From assembly GCF_000013745.1 (NCBI RefSeq), contig NC_007925.1, positions 4,402,001 to 4,466,000 on the forward strand: 64,000 bases of DNA. Reading direction: 5' to 3'. Below are positions 1 through 8,377 of this stretch, one piece after another. The translations under genes were made by a program, and so were the position numbers. How positions within the stretch are numbered: position 1 is the stretch's first letter; each line of letters starts with the position of its first letter. The stretch is from Rhodopseudomonas_A palustris_F (lineage in GTDB: Bacteria > Pseudomonadota > Alphaproteobacteria > Rhizobiales > Xanthobacteraceae). The notes beneath the pieces are model-generated. The model did not search any database. It saw nothing but the letters and a program-made list of their open reading frames with translations, and had not been told where the DNA came from.

Positions 1-2
1 TC

Positions 3-1811
3 CGTGCGGTCAGCGGCCTCGAGCTAGCGGTCAACGGCACCATCGACGTCTCGGTGTTCCCGGCCAGCCACGTGTCGTTTCACGACGTCGACCTGAAGAC
101 CCCCAATACCGATGGGCCGGCGCTCCGCGCCGCGGTGCTGACCGCCAATCTGCGGCTGCTGCCGCTGCTGCTGCGGCGGTTCGAGATCGCCGACCTCGTG
201 CTGTCGCGCCCGCATATCCGGGTGATCCGCGCCGCCGACGGCTCCAGCAATTGGACGCCGTTCGTCGAGACGCTGACCCAGACCATGCAACCCGGCGCCG
301 ACAATCAGATGTCGTTCTCGGAAATCCGCATCGAGGACGGCGAAATCAACTACCTCGACGAGGCCAACCATCTCTCCGAGACCATCGGCAAGATCGACCT
401 GTCGCTGGCCTGGCCGTCGATCTCGCGGACCTTCGCCGCCACCGGGCAGTTCGACTGGCGCGGCGAACGCATCGACGGCAGCATCAGCGTCAACGATTTT
501 CTCGCCGCATTGTCCGGCGAACGATCCGGCCTGAAGGCGAGGATCGCCGGCGCGCCGATGAAGCTCGCCTTCGACGGCGCGATCGCCAATCGCGCCAGCT
601 TGATGCTGGAAGGCACGCTGAGCGCCGACGGCGTCTCGCTGCGCAATGCGTTGCGCTGGGTCGGCCAGGAGCCGCCCGGCGGCGGCGGCTTCGGGCCGTT
701 CGCGCTGCGGGCGCGCGCCAGCGTGGTGGGGCCGTCGATGGCGATGACCAACGTCAATATCGAACTCGACAAGAACGTCGCCGAAGGCGTCATCACCTAC
801 GTCAACAACGGCCGGCCGTCGCTGCAGGCGACGCTGGCCGCCGGCGCGCTCGATTTCACGCCGTATCTGTCGACCATCCGGCTGCTGGCGAGCGGCGCGC
901 GCGACTGGAATCGGCAGTTGTTCGATCTCGGCGCGGTCAACCCGGTCGATCTGGATATGCGGCTGTCGGCGGCCAAGCTGACGATCGGCTCCTCGACGCT
1001 GGGACGTACCGCGCTCGGCGCCAATCTGCGCGGCGGCACGCTGGCGCTCAGCGTCGGCGAGGCGCAGATCTACGGCGGCGTCGCCAAGGGCTCGTTCGGC
1101 ATCTCCCGCGCCGACGCCGTGGCCGACGTCAAGGCGCAGTTTCAGTTCGTCGACGTCGATCTGATGGCCTGCGCCAGCGACCTGTTCGGGGTCCGCAAGC
1201 TGTCGGGCCGCGGCAATCTCACGGTGGCGCTGGAGGCCTCCGGGTCCAGTCCGTTCGGGCTCGCGCAATCGCTCGACGGCACCGCCAGCCTGACCGGCCA
1301 TGACGGCGCGATCTCGGGCTTCAATGTCGAGCAATTGCTGAAACGGCTGGAGCGCCGGCCGCTGTCCGGCGGCGGCAATTTCCGCAGCGGGCAGACCCCG
1401 TTCGACACGCTGAACATCGGCGTGCACTTCCATGACGGCGTCGCCACCGCCGAAGACATCCGGATCGAGGGCGCGGCGGCGCGGATCACGCTGACCGGCA
1501 CCGCCTCGGTGCCGGCGCGCGAATTCGACCTCAAGGGCATCGCCAGCCTGGCTTCGGCGGCCGGCGCGCCGCCCGGCTTCGACCTGCCGTTCGTGGTGCA
1601 GGGGCCGTGGGACGACCCGTTGATCTTCCCCGATCCGGAAAGCCTGATCCGCCGCTCGCCGGCCTCGGCGCCGCTGCTCGACGCGGTCAAGGACCGCAAG
1701 ACCCGCGACGCGGTGCGCTCGGTGCTGGAACGCTTCACCGCCGGCCAGAAGAAGGCCGAGCCGGACGCCGCGGTGGCGCCACCAGCCGCCGCCGAGTCGA
1801 AGTCGAACTGA
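3..1811 (+). CDS. AsmA family protein, C-terminal part (cut by left edge)
   Basis: The frame is open from base 3 with no stop upstream, so the true start lies left of the window; about 602 codons are visible. The text has the look of the AsmA family: an N-proximal stretch with VNGTIDVSVFPASHV followed by long beta-rich repeats, and a C-terminal region with ISGFNVEQLLKRLERRPL. AsmA-like proteins are anchored in the inner membrane with a large periplasmic part and are linked to outer-membrane assembly and lipid transport; the exact substrate here is unknown. The tail after about residue 570 is Ala/Glu-rich and probably disordered. It stands alone, with repeats on its 3' side and the convergent pot operon beyond. 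Family call is good; role is inference. Confidence 0.85.
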   Translation, partial: RAVSGLELAVNGTIDVSVFPASHVSFHDVDLKTPNTDGPALRAAVLTANLRLLPLLLRRFEIADLVLSRPHIRVIRAADGSSNWTPFVETLTQTMQPGADNQMSFSEIRIEDGEINYLDEANHLSETIGKIDLSLAWPSISRTFAATGQFDWRGERIDGSISVNDFLAALSGERSGLKARIAGAPMKLAFDGAIANRASLMLEGTLSADGVSLRNALRWVGQEPPGGGGFGPFALRARASVVGPSMAMTNVNIELDKNVAEGVITYVNNGRPSLQATLAAGALDFTPYLSTIRLLASGARDWNRQLFDLGAVNPVDLDMRLSAAKLTIGSSTLGRTALGANLRGGTLALSVGEAQIYGGVAKGSFGISRADAVADVKAQFQFVDVDLMACASDLFGVRKLSGRGNLTVALEASGSSPFGLAQSLDGTASLTGHDGAISGFNVEQLLKRLERRPLSGGGNFRSGQTPFDTLNIGVHFHDGVATAEDIRIEGAAARITLTGTASVPAREFDLKGIASLASAAGAPPGFDLPFVVQGPWDDPLIFPDPESLIRRSPASAPLLDAVKDRKTRDAVRSVLERFTAGQKKAEPDAAVAPPAAAESKSN

Positions 1812-1830
1812 TCGGACGCAGTGCCGGTCT

Positions 1831-1988
1831 CGCCCCCACCCCGCCCTCCCCCGCAAGCGGGAGAGGGAGTCCGGGCGACGATGCGGCACGGCTCATTCAA
1901 TCTCGGCCGCTTCAGATAGTTAGCAAGCCTCGCAACGTCGGCAGCGCGCCCGCTCTCCCGCTTGCGGGGGAGGGTCGGGTGGGGGTGC
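1831..1988. repeat. Paired palindromic repeat, GC-rich family B
   Basis: Two inverted copies of a short GC-rich element face each other. The left arm at 1831-1877 holds CCCTCCCCCGCAAGCGGGAG, the right arm at 1947-1988 holds its reverse complement. This is a REP/BIME-like unit. The same family recurs at 2905-3013 and 55999-56226. Confidence 0.8.
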
Positions 1989-2004
1989 CACGCGTGCCGG
2001 GGGT

Positions 2005-2063
2005 CCATCCTTCGAGACGCCCGGCTTCGCTCTTCGAGCTACGCCGGGCTCCTCAGGATGACG
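2005..2063. repeat. REP-like palindrome, family A
   Basis: It starts CCATCCTTCGAGACGCCCGG and ends GGGCTCCTCAGGATGACG, and the two arms fold on an inner CCGGC...GCCGG stem. It belongs to the most frequent intergenic repeat family of this window (also at 3077, 3176, 9571, 32602-32996 and the 41.3-42.6 kb array). It lies in the gap between the AsmA-like gene and the convergent potI. Confidence 0.8.
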
Positions 2064-2091
2064 TCGAATGGGTGGCAAGTCCCAGCCATGC

Positions 2092-2892
2092 TCACATCGG
2101 CGCGGCGCTGTCGGCGCGGGCGCTCGACAGCTTCGACGCCAGCGAGGCGGCGATGATCAGCAGCGTCACCGCCGCGATGATCAGCGTGCAGATCGCGTTG
2201 ATCTCCGGCTTCACCCCGAGCCGCACTTCCGAATAGATCCGGATCGGCAGCGTCGCCGAGCCCGGGCCGGTGGTGAAGCTAGCGATCACCAGATCGTCCA
2301 GCGACAGCGTGAACGCCAGCATCCAGCCGGCCGCGATCGCAGGCGTGATCAGCGGCAGCGTCACGGCGACAAACGCCCGCAGCGGCGGACAGCCGAGATC
2401 CATCGCGGCTTCCTCCAGGCTGCGGTCGAGTGCGCCCAGCCGCGACTGCACCACCACCGCGACGAAGCACATCGTCAGCGTGGTATGGGCGAGGGTCACG
2501 GTCCAAAATCCGCGCCCGGCGTCGAGCGCGACGAACAACAACAATAGCGACAGCCCGGTGATCACTTCCGGCATCACCAAGGGCGCATACAGCATCCCGG
2601 AGAACAGCGTGCGGCCGCGGAAATGCCCGCCGCGCGACAGCGCCACCGCGGCCAGCGTGCCGATCAGCGTCGCTGCGCTCGCCGAGGCCAGCGCCACGCG
2701 AAAACTCATCCAGGCGGCCGCCAGCATCGCCTGGTCGTTGAAGAACTCGGCGTACCAGCGGGTCGACCAGCCACCCCACACCGTCACCAGACGCGAGGCG
2801 TTGAACGAGTAGATCACCAGGATCACGATCGGCAGATAGAGAAACGCCAATCCGAATGCCAGCGCGGCGATGTTGAACCGCGACAGCCTCAT
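2092..2892 (-). CDS. potI: ABC transporter permease, putrescine/spermidine type (PotI-like)
   Basis: 266 residues, an inner-membrane permease of the PotC/PotI type. About six membrane segments are visible, and LYAPLVMPEVITGLSLLLLF is a signature of this group. The binding-protein-dependent transport loop that docks the ATPase (EAAMDLGCPP) is present. The frame is open to 3015, but the extra residues would be translated repeat DNA; the ATG at 2892 opens a normal N-terminus (MRLSRFNIAAL). It is the last gene of potG-potH-potI, separated from potH by 400 bases of repeats. No periplasmic binding protein gene is adjacent, so the substrate (polyamine) is inferred from family only. Confidence 0.88.
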   Translation of the reverse strand: MRLSRFNIAALAFGLAFLYLPIVILVIYSFNASRLVTVWGGWSTRWYAEFFNDQAMLAAAWMSFRVALASASAATLIGTLAAVALSRGGHFRGRTLFSGMLYAPLVMPEVITGLSLLLLFVALDAGRGFWTVTLAHTTLTMCFVAVVVQSRLGALDRSLEEAAMDLGCPPLRAFVAVTLPLITPAIAAGWMLAFTLSLDDLVIASFTTGPGSATLPIRIYSEVRLGVKPEINAICTLIIAAVTLLIIAASLASKLSSARADSAAPM

Positions 2893-2904
2893 CGCGCGCG
2901 CCTC

Positions 2905-3013
2905 CTTCTCCCCTCCCCCTTGCGGGGAGGGGTCGGGGGTGGGGGTCGCAAATTGAGGTCGAGCTTCTCCTCTACCCCCCTCCCTAACCCTCCCCCGCAA
3001 GGGGGGAGGGAAC
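2905..3013. repeat. Paired palindromic repeat, family B
   Basis: Inverted pair: CCCTCCCCCTTGCGGGGAGG near the left end, and CCCTCCCCCGCAAGGGGGGA near the right. Same family as 1831-1988 and 55999-56226. It abuts the potI start. Confidence 0.8.
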
Positions 3014-3076
3014 ATGCCGTGCAGATGTTAAGGTCCATCACCGCGCGCCCTCCTCCGCCCTCGCCACACCTTCCCA

Positions 3077-3135
3077 CGTCATCCTGAGGAGCCCGGCCGA
3101 GCGCGCAGCGCGAAGCCGGGCGTCTCGAAGGATGG
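3077..3135. repeat. REP-like palindrome, family A
   Basis: It begins CGTCATCCTGAGGAGCCCGG and ends GGGCGTCTCGAAGGATGG, the same element as at 2005-2063 in opposite orientation. Confidence 0.8.
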
Positions 3136-3175
3136 GCCGCAGGCACGCTTGAGTTGGCCGCCGGCACGCGTGGCC

Positions 3176-3221
3176 GCATCCTTCGAGGCTCGCCCAAGTG
3201 GGCGAGCGCCTCAGGATGACG
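3176..3221. repeat. REP-like palindrome, family A (short form)
   Basis: It begins GCATCCTTCGAGGCTCGCCC and ends CGCCTCAGGATGACG, with a short GGCTCGCCC/GGGCGAGC stem. It is inverted relative to 3077-3135, so the two form a BIME-like pair. Confidence 0.75.
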
Positions 3222-3292
3222 GCGCTCAGGATGACGGCGCCGAGGGGACTTGCGGCGCTGCGTCTGACGCCGCAGAGGATGCAGAACTTCCC

Positions 3293-4207
3293 TCACCGCC
3301 GCCCCTCCAATTGCCGGCGCTGCAGCCGCTCGTAGACCAACAGCGGCACGAGCAGCAGCGCCAACAGCAGCACCGCCAGCGCCGAGGCCACCGGCCAGTC
3401 CTTGTTGGTGAAGAACTCCAGCCACAGCGTCTGCCCGATCATCATCGAACCGGAACCGGCGAGCAGATCCGGGATGACGAATTCGCCGACGATCGGGATG
3501 AAGCACAACAGCACCCCGGCGCCGACGCCGGGCAGCGACAGCGGAAAGGTCACCAGCCAGAACGCGCGGCGCGGCGAGGCGCCGAGGTCTTGGGCGGCCT
3601 CCAGCAGCGAAGCCGGAATCTTCGCAAGCGTCGCATAGAGCGGCAGGATCATGAACGGCAGATAGGAATACACCAGGCCGAGCATCATCGCCCAGTCGGT
3701 CGACAGCCACACCACCGGCGCCGACACCAGATGCAGCGCCAGCAGGATCTGGTTCAGCAACCCGTCATGTTGCAGGATGTTGATCCAGGCGTAGATCCGG
3801 ATCAAGAACGAGGTCCAGAACGGCACGATCACCAGCATCATCGCCACCGCCTGCCAGCGCCGCGGCAACCGCGCCATCGCGTAGGCGATCGGATAGCCGA
3901 TCAGTATCAGCACAGCGGTCGCGCTCGCCGCCACCGCGAGGCTGCGCAGGTAGGACCGCCAATAGAGCTGATCGGCGGCGAGCAGCTTGAAATTGTCGAG
4001 CGACAGCGTAGCGAACGCCGCTTGCAGCGACGCCCAACCGGCGCTGAGGTCGAACTGCGGGACGTAAGGCGGCTGCGCGATCACCGCTTGCGACAGGCTG
4101 ATCTTCACCACGAAACCGAACGGCACCAGGAACAGCAGCAGCATCCAGACGAACGGCGCGATCGCCGCCAGCCGCGCCGGGCGGGTGAAGATCTGCCGCG
4201 CGCTCAT
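3293..4207 (-). CDS. potH: ABC transporter permease, putrescine type (PotH-like)
   Basis: 304 residues, the first permease of a polyamine-type importer. The N-terminal segment (APFVWMLLLFLVPFGFVVKI) and about five further membrane segments fit PotB/PotH, and the ATPase-docking EAAQDLGASP loop is present near residue 190. The ATG at 4207 overlaps the potG stop as ATGA, which fixes the start and indicates translational coupling. The longer frame to 4243 would lie inside potG. It should pair with PotI in the membrane and be driven by PotG. Confidence 0.9.
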   Translation of the reverse strand: MSARQIFTRPARLAAIAPFVWMLLLFLVPFGFVVKISLSQAVIAQPPYVPQFDLSAGWASLQAAFATLSLDNFKLLAADQLYWRSYLRSLAVAASATAVLILIGYPIAYAMARLPRRWQAVAMMLVIVPFWTSFLIRIYAWINILQHDGLLNQILLALHLVSAPVVWLSTDWAMMLGLVYSYLPFMILPLYATLAKIPASLLEAAQDLGASPRRAFWLVTFPLSLPGVGAGVLLCFIPIVGEFVIPDLLAGSGSMMIGQTLWLEFFTNKDWPVASALAVLLLALLLVPLLVYERLQRRQLEGRR

Positions 4208-5349
4208 CGCTGCAGCACCACGCAATCGTCGGGCGCGAACCACGCCACCACGTGCTGGCCGCGGGAAAACTCGTCGACCTCGACCCGCGCCGTGTTGGCC
4301 AGCGACGCCCGCAGGCTGGCGCCGGCGTCGAGCTTGACGGTGTAGCTGGTGAGGCCGCCGAGATAGCTCACCTCGCTGACCACGCCATCGAGCCGGTTGA
4401 GCGCGCCAGCGGCGTCGGGGCTCGGGCCGCGGCGCGACAGCTTGATCTTCTCCGGCCGGATCGCGACGCTGACCGCGCGATCGGTCGCCACCGGCTGCCG
4501 CGGCGGCGCCACGCTGAGCGTAACGGCATCGGCCGTGGCCACCGTCAGGCGGTGGGCGTCCTGCGCCGCGATGCGGCCGTCGAGAATGTTGACGTCGCCG
4601 ACGAATTCGGCGACCCAGCGCGACGCCGGGGCCTCGTAGAGCTGCCGCGGCGCCGCCACCTGTTCGAGCCGGCCGGCCGACATCACGCCGATGCGGTCGG
4701 CGACCGTCATCGCCTCGTCCTGGTCGTGGGTGACGATGACGAAGGTGGTGCCGAGCCGCCGCTGCAGCTCGATCAGCTCGCGCTGGGTGGCCTCGCGTAA
4801 CTTCTTGTCGAGCGCCGCCAGAGGTTCGTCGAGCAACAACAGCTTTGGCCGCCGCGCCAGCGCTCGCGCCAGCGCCACCCGCTGCTGCTGGCCGCCGGAG
4901 AGCTGATCGGGGCGGCGATGCGCGAGGCCGTCGAGCCGCACCAGCGCCAGCATCTCGGCGATCCGCGCCTTGATCTCGGCGCGCTTCAGGCCGGCGCGCT
5001 TCAAACCGAAGGCGATATTGGCTTTGACGCTGAGATGCGGGAACAGCGCGTAGTTCTGGAACATCATGTTGACCGGGCGCTGATGCGGCAGCACCAAAGC
5101 GACATCCTGTCCGTCGAGCAGGATCCGACCGCGGTCCGGGGTCTCGAACCCGGCGAGCATCCGCAACAGCGTGGTCTTGCCGCAGCCCGACGGGCCGAGC
5201 AGCGCGAAGAACTCCCCGGCCTTGATGTCGAGCGACAGCCCGTCCACGGCGACCGAGCCGCCGAACCGCTTCTCGACCGCCTCGATCCGCAACAGCGGCA
5301 CGTCGGGCGACGGCGGCGCTGCGTCGGTCGTTACCCCTTGCTCAGTCAT
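4204..5349 (-). CDS. potG: ABC transporter ATP-binding protein, polyamine type (PotG/PotA)
   Basis: 381 residues, the cytoplasmic ATPase of the transporter. Walker A (GPSGCGKTT), signature (LSGGQQQRVALARAL), Walker B (LLLLDEPLAALD) and the switch His (VTHDQDEA) are intact. A C-terminal TOBE-type domain follows from about residue 290, as in PotA/PotG. The chosen start, ATG at 5349 (MTEQGVTTD), sits before the conserved LLRIEAVEKRFGG; the frame is open to 5421 but that part looks non-coding. It overlaps potH by 4 bases. No potF/potD gene is near, so the partner binding protein must be encoded elsewhere. Phosphonate or other substrates cannot be excluded. Confidence 0.9.
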   Translation of the reverse strand: MTEQGVTTDAAPPSPDVPLLRIEAVEKRFGGSVAVDGLSLDIKAGEFFALLGPSGCGKTTLLRMLAGFETPDRGRILLDGQDVALVLPHQRPVNMMFQNYALFPHLSVKANIAFGLKRAGLKRAEIKARIAEMLALVRLDGLAHRRPDQLSGGQQQRVALARALARRPKLLLLDEPLAALDKKLREATQRELIELQRRLGTTFVIVTHDQDEAMTVADRIGVMSAGRLEQVAAPRQLYEAPASRWVAEFVGDVNILDGRIAAQDAHRLTVATADAVTLSVAPPRQPVATDRAVSVAIRPEKIKLSRRGPSPDAAGALNRLDGVVSEVSYLGGLTSYTVKLDAGASLRASLANTARVEVDEFSRGQHVVAWFAPDDCVVLQR

Positions 5350-5463
5350 CGCGAGATCCGATCCCCGCGGCAGGCTAGCCACGGATCGGAGGCGGCTCAA
5401 CCTCGACGCACGCGCAGCCACAGCTTTGTGCTGGATTTCGCACCAGGCCTGCCGGCGACGGCG

Positions 5464-8151
5464 TCAGCCGACGGCGCGCGAGGTCGCCAGACGCGGGCCG
5501 GTGAGGCCGACCAGCCGGGAGTATTGTTCGATCGGCGCCGGCTTGCCGATGAAATAGCCCTGCACCGCGTCGCAGCCTTCGGCGACCAGGAAGTCGAGCT
5601 GCTGCTGGGTTTCGACGCCCTCGGCGACGATCGACACGCCGAGCCCGTGGCCGAGTCCGATCACCGCGCGGACGATCGCGGCGGATTGCGGATTGTGCCC
5701 GAGGTTCATCACGAAGGCGCGGTCGATCTTGATCTTGTCGAACGGGAACGCCTGCAGATAGGTCAGCGACGAATAGCCGGAGCCGAAATCGTCCATCGAG
5801 ATCCGCACACCGAGCGCGGTCAGGCGGCGCAGCAGCGACAAGCCGCGGTCGAAATCCTCGATCAGCACGCCTTCGGTGATTTCCAGTTCGAGCCGGCTCG
5901 GCTTCAGCCCGGTTTCCAGCAGGATGGTGTGCACCGCGCTCACCAGGTCGCTGTTGAGGAACTGGGCCGGCGATAGATTGACGGCGATCTGCAGCGGTTT
6001 GCTCCAGGACGCCGCCTCGCGGCAGGCCTCGCGCAAAATCCATTCGCCCATCTCGACGATCAGCCCGCTCTCTTCGGCGAGCGGAATGAAGTCGCTCGGC
6101 GGCACGAAGCCGCGGGTCGGATGGAACCAGCGCGCCAGCGCCTCGAAGCCGACGAAATCGTCGCCGCCGATCCGGGTGCATCCGTTGGCCTGCGGCTGGT
6201 AGTGCAGCGACATCTCGCCGTTCTTGATCGCGGCGGAGAGGTCCTGGTGCAGGATGCGGCGGTCGCGGATCTGCCGATCCATCTCCGGTTCGTACAGGCT
6301 GACCGAGCCGCGCATCCGCGCCTTGGCGCGGAACAGCGCCGCGCCGGCATTGGCGAGCAGCGAGGCCGCATCGGCGCCATTGGCCGGGAACACCGCGACG
6401 CCGGTGGTGACGCCGATCCGGACCTGCTTGCCGTCGATCAGGAACCCTCCGGCCACCGCTTTGGCAACCTCTGCGGCGAGATGCATCGCCGCGGCCGGCT
6501 GCGGGCCGTCGATGATCAACCCGAACTCGTCGCCGCTGAGGCGGGACACCACGCCGCCGCGCGACGACAGCTGGATGCAGCGCGCCACCTCGACCAACAG
6601 CTTGTCGCCGACGGCGTGACCGAACACGTCGTTGATTTCCTTCAGCCCGTCGAGATCGACCGACAGCACCGCGAACTCTTCGGTGGTATCGCGGCAAGCC
6701 TCGATCATCTGCGCCAGCGCTTGCAGGAACGCCAGCCGGTTCGGCAGGTCGGTCAGCCCGTCATGGTAGGCCATATGCGCCATCTGTGCTTCGGTCTGCC
6801 GCCGGTCGGTGATGTCCTCATGGGTCTTGATCAGGTATTGCGGCGCGCCCTCGCCGTCGACCACGGTGACGCGGCGGGTCAGGAACAGCCGCAGCCCGTC
6901 CTTGGTGCTGATCGGGTGCTCCTCGGTCATCAGATCGCGGCGGCGGATCGCATTGGCGTCGCGCTCGGCGATCAGTTTGGCTTCCTTGGGATTGAAGATA
7001 TCCAAGGCCGACAGCCCGACGGCGTCCTCGCGGCAGCGGTTGAGGATGGCCTCGGCGCCGCGATTGGCGAACAGGTATCGCCCGTCCTGCGTGCTCTGCA
7101 CGGTCAGCGAGATCGGAATATTGTCGACCACCAGCTCAAGGAATTTCTTGGTGTTGACGAGCTCCTGCGACAGCGACCGCCGCTCGGTGATGTCCTCGAA
7201 CAGCGCGATCAGAAATTCCGGCCGGTTCTTGTCGTCGCACGCCACCACGCAGTTGTTGTCGATGACGCGGTCGCCGCCGCCGACGTCGACCGTCAATTCG
7301 CCCCGCAGCGGATCGTGCGGCGAATCGATCGCCATGCGGTCGGCTTCGCCGATGGTGGCCGCCGTCGCCGCGGAAAACAGTTCGGCGGTGCGCCTGCCGA
7401 GGATGCGATCGCGCGGCAACCCGCAGAACCGTTCGAAGGCGCGGTTGGCCAGGATGTAGCGGCCGTCTTCGATCGCCTTGGCGGCGACGCAGACCGGGAT
7501 GTTGTCGATCACCGATTCCAGGAACTGTTTGGCGGTCGCCAGCTGCCGGGACAGTTCGCGTTGCGGGGTGCAATCGTCGTGGGTCGCGATCGAGCCGCCA
7601 TTGGCGAGGTTGGAGAACTTCACCAGCACCGATCGCCCGTTGGGCAGATCGGCGATATGCCCATTGGGACCGGAGGCGGTGCGGTAGAACTCCTCGGTGG
7701 CGACATCCAGCATGCCGCGGCTGCGGCGCAGCTCGAGCAATTCGAGGCCGGTCATGTTGGGAACAATATCCGAGCGCCTCAACCCGTAGATTTCCAGGTA
7801 ACGGTCGTTGCAGAACATCACCTTGCCGAGCGCGTCGACCATCACCACGCCCTGATTCAAACTATTCAGGGCAGAGCTGACGAACAGGCCGCGGCGATGA
7901 TGCGCGCGGCTGATCCGGCGCAGGCTGGACATCGCCCAGATCGCCACGGAGGCCAGAAACGAGACCGCGACGAAGCCGCCGATCAGCAATTCCCAGAGGA
8001 TCTCGGCGTCAAACGACCCGAGGTAGCGCGTCGGAGCCAATTCGAACCCCGCCCTCGCCGCACCGCTGGTCGCAGCGGTGGCAACGAGGCAACCTACAAC
8101 CGACACAGCAAGTTTAGTTACGCCACCGACTTGCCAATTGTTGCCAGCCAT
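5464..8151 (-). CDS. PAS-GGDEF-EAL cyclic-di-GMP signalling protein
   Basis: 895 residues, probably membrane-anchored. It has an N-terminal hydrophobic segment (about 12-34), a second near 50-72, then three PAS-like sensor regions (about 95-430), a GGDEF domain (about 450-610) and an EAL domain (about 640-885). The cyclase signature reads RLSGDEF instead of GGDEF, and the inhibitory RxxD site is RGGV, so feedback inhibition is probably absent. The EAL domain looks complete: FEALARW, LELEITEG, MDDFGSGYSSL, EGVETQQQL. I infer a bifunctional enzyme with phosphodiesterase activity likely. It is a single gene, divergent from the oxidase at 8378. Confidence 0.93.
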   Translation of the reverse strand: MAGNNWQVGGVTKLAVSVVGCLVATAATSGAARAGFELAPTRYLGSFDAEILWELLIGGFVAVSFLASVAIWAMSSLRRISRAHHRRGLFVSSALNSLNQGVVMVDALGKVMFCNDRYLEIYGLRRSDIVPNMTGLELLELRRSRGMLDVATEEFYRTASGPNGHIADLPNGRSVLVKFSNLANGGSIATHDDCTPQRELSRQLATAKQFLESVIDNIPVCVAAKAIEDGRYILANRAFERFCGLPRDRILGRRTAELFSAATAATIGEADRMAIDSPHDPLRGELTVDVGGGDRVIDNNCVVACDDKNRPEFLIALFEDITERRSLSQELVNTKKFLELVVDNIPISLTVQSTQDGRYLFANRGAEAILNRCREDAVGLSALDIFNPKEAKLIAERDANAIRRRDLMTEEHPISTKDGLRLFLTRRVTVVDGEGAPQYLIKTHEDITDRRQTEAQMAHMAYHDGLTDLPNRLAFLQALAQMIEACRDTTEEFAVLSVDLDGLKEINDVFGHAVGDKLLVEVARCIQLSSRGGVVSRLSGDEFGLIIDGPQPAAAMHLAAEVAKAVAGGFLIDGKQVRIGVTTGVAVFPANGADAASLLANAGAALFRAKARMRGSVSLYEPEMDRQIRDRRILHQDLSAAIKNGEMSLHYQPQANGCTRIGGDDFVGFEALARWFHPTRGFVPPSDFIPLAEESGLIVEMGEWILREACREAASWSKPLQIAVNLSPAQFLNSDLVSAVHTILLETGLKPSRLELEITEGVLIEDFDRGLSLLRRLTALGVRISMDDFGSGYSSLTYLQAFPFDKIKIDRAFVMNLGHNPQSAAIVRAVIGLGHGLGVSIVAEGVETQQQLDFLVAEGCDAVQGYFIGKPAPIEQYSRLVGLTGPRLATSRAVG

Positions 8152-8377
8152 AAACCACCCGGGTTTCTACGGATGGAATATTGGGCGAAACGAGTATGAA
8201 TCGCGTAAACGTGTGATCATCCGACTGCGTCGACGGGTATAAATTTGGCTCATTGCCCTGACATGGTTAACGCTTTGCTAACTACGTTCTCGTTGCCTTG
8301 AAATCAGGCGCGAGCCCCGCGGGGTAAACTGCGCAACGATTCGGCTGTTGGACGGCCTTCGAGTTTTTGGACTGCCA

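Larger units (their letters stand above)
2893..3292. other. Repeat-filled gap inside the pot operon
   Basis: 400 bases without a gene between potH and potI, which are transcribed in the same direction. It holds a family B inverted pair (2905-3013) and two family A elements (3077-3135 and 3176-3221). The usual close spacing of ABC permease genes is broken by these elements, so potI may have lower expression or its own start of transcription. Confidence 0.75.

Noticed and set aside
24..1889. 621-residue open frame on the minus strand opposite the AsmA-like gene
   Set aside because: Arg/Ala/Gly-rich composition typical of the shadow of a high-GC gene, and the plus-strand frame is a recognisable family member.
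6121..8199. 692-residue open frame on the plus strand opposite the GGDEF-EAL gene
   Set aside because: Same type of shadow; the minus-strand protein has full domain motifs.
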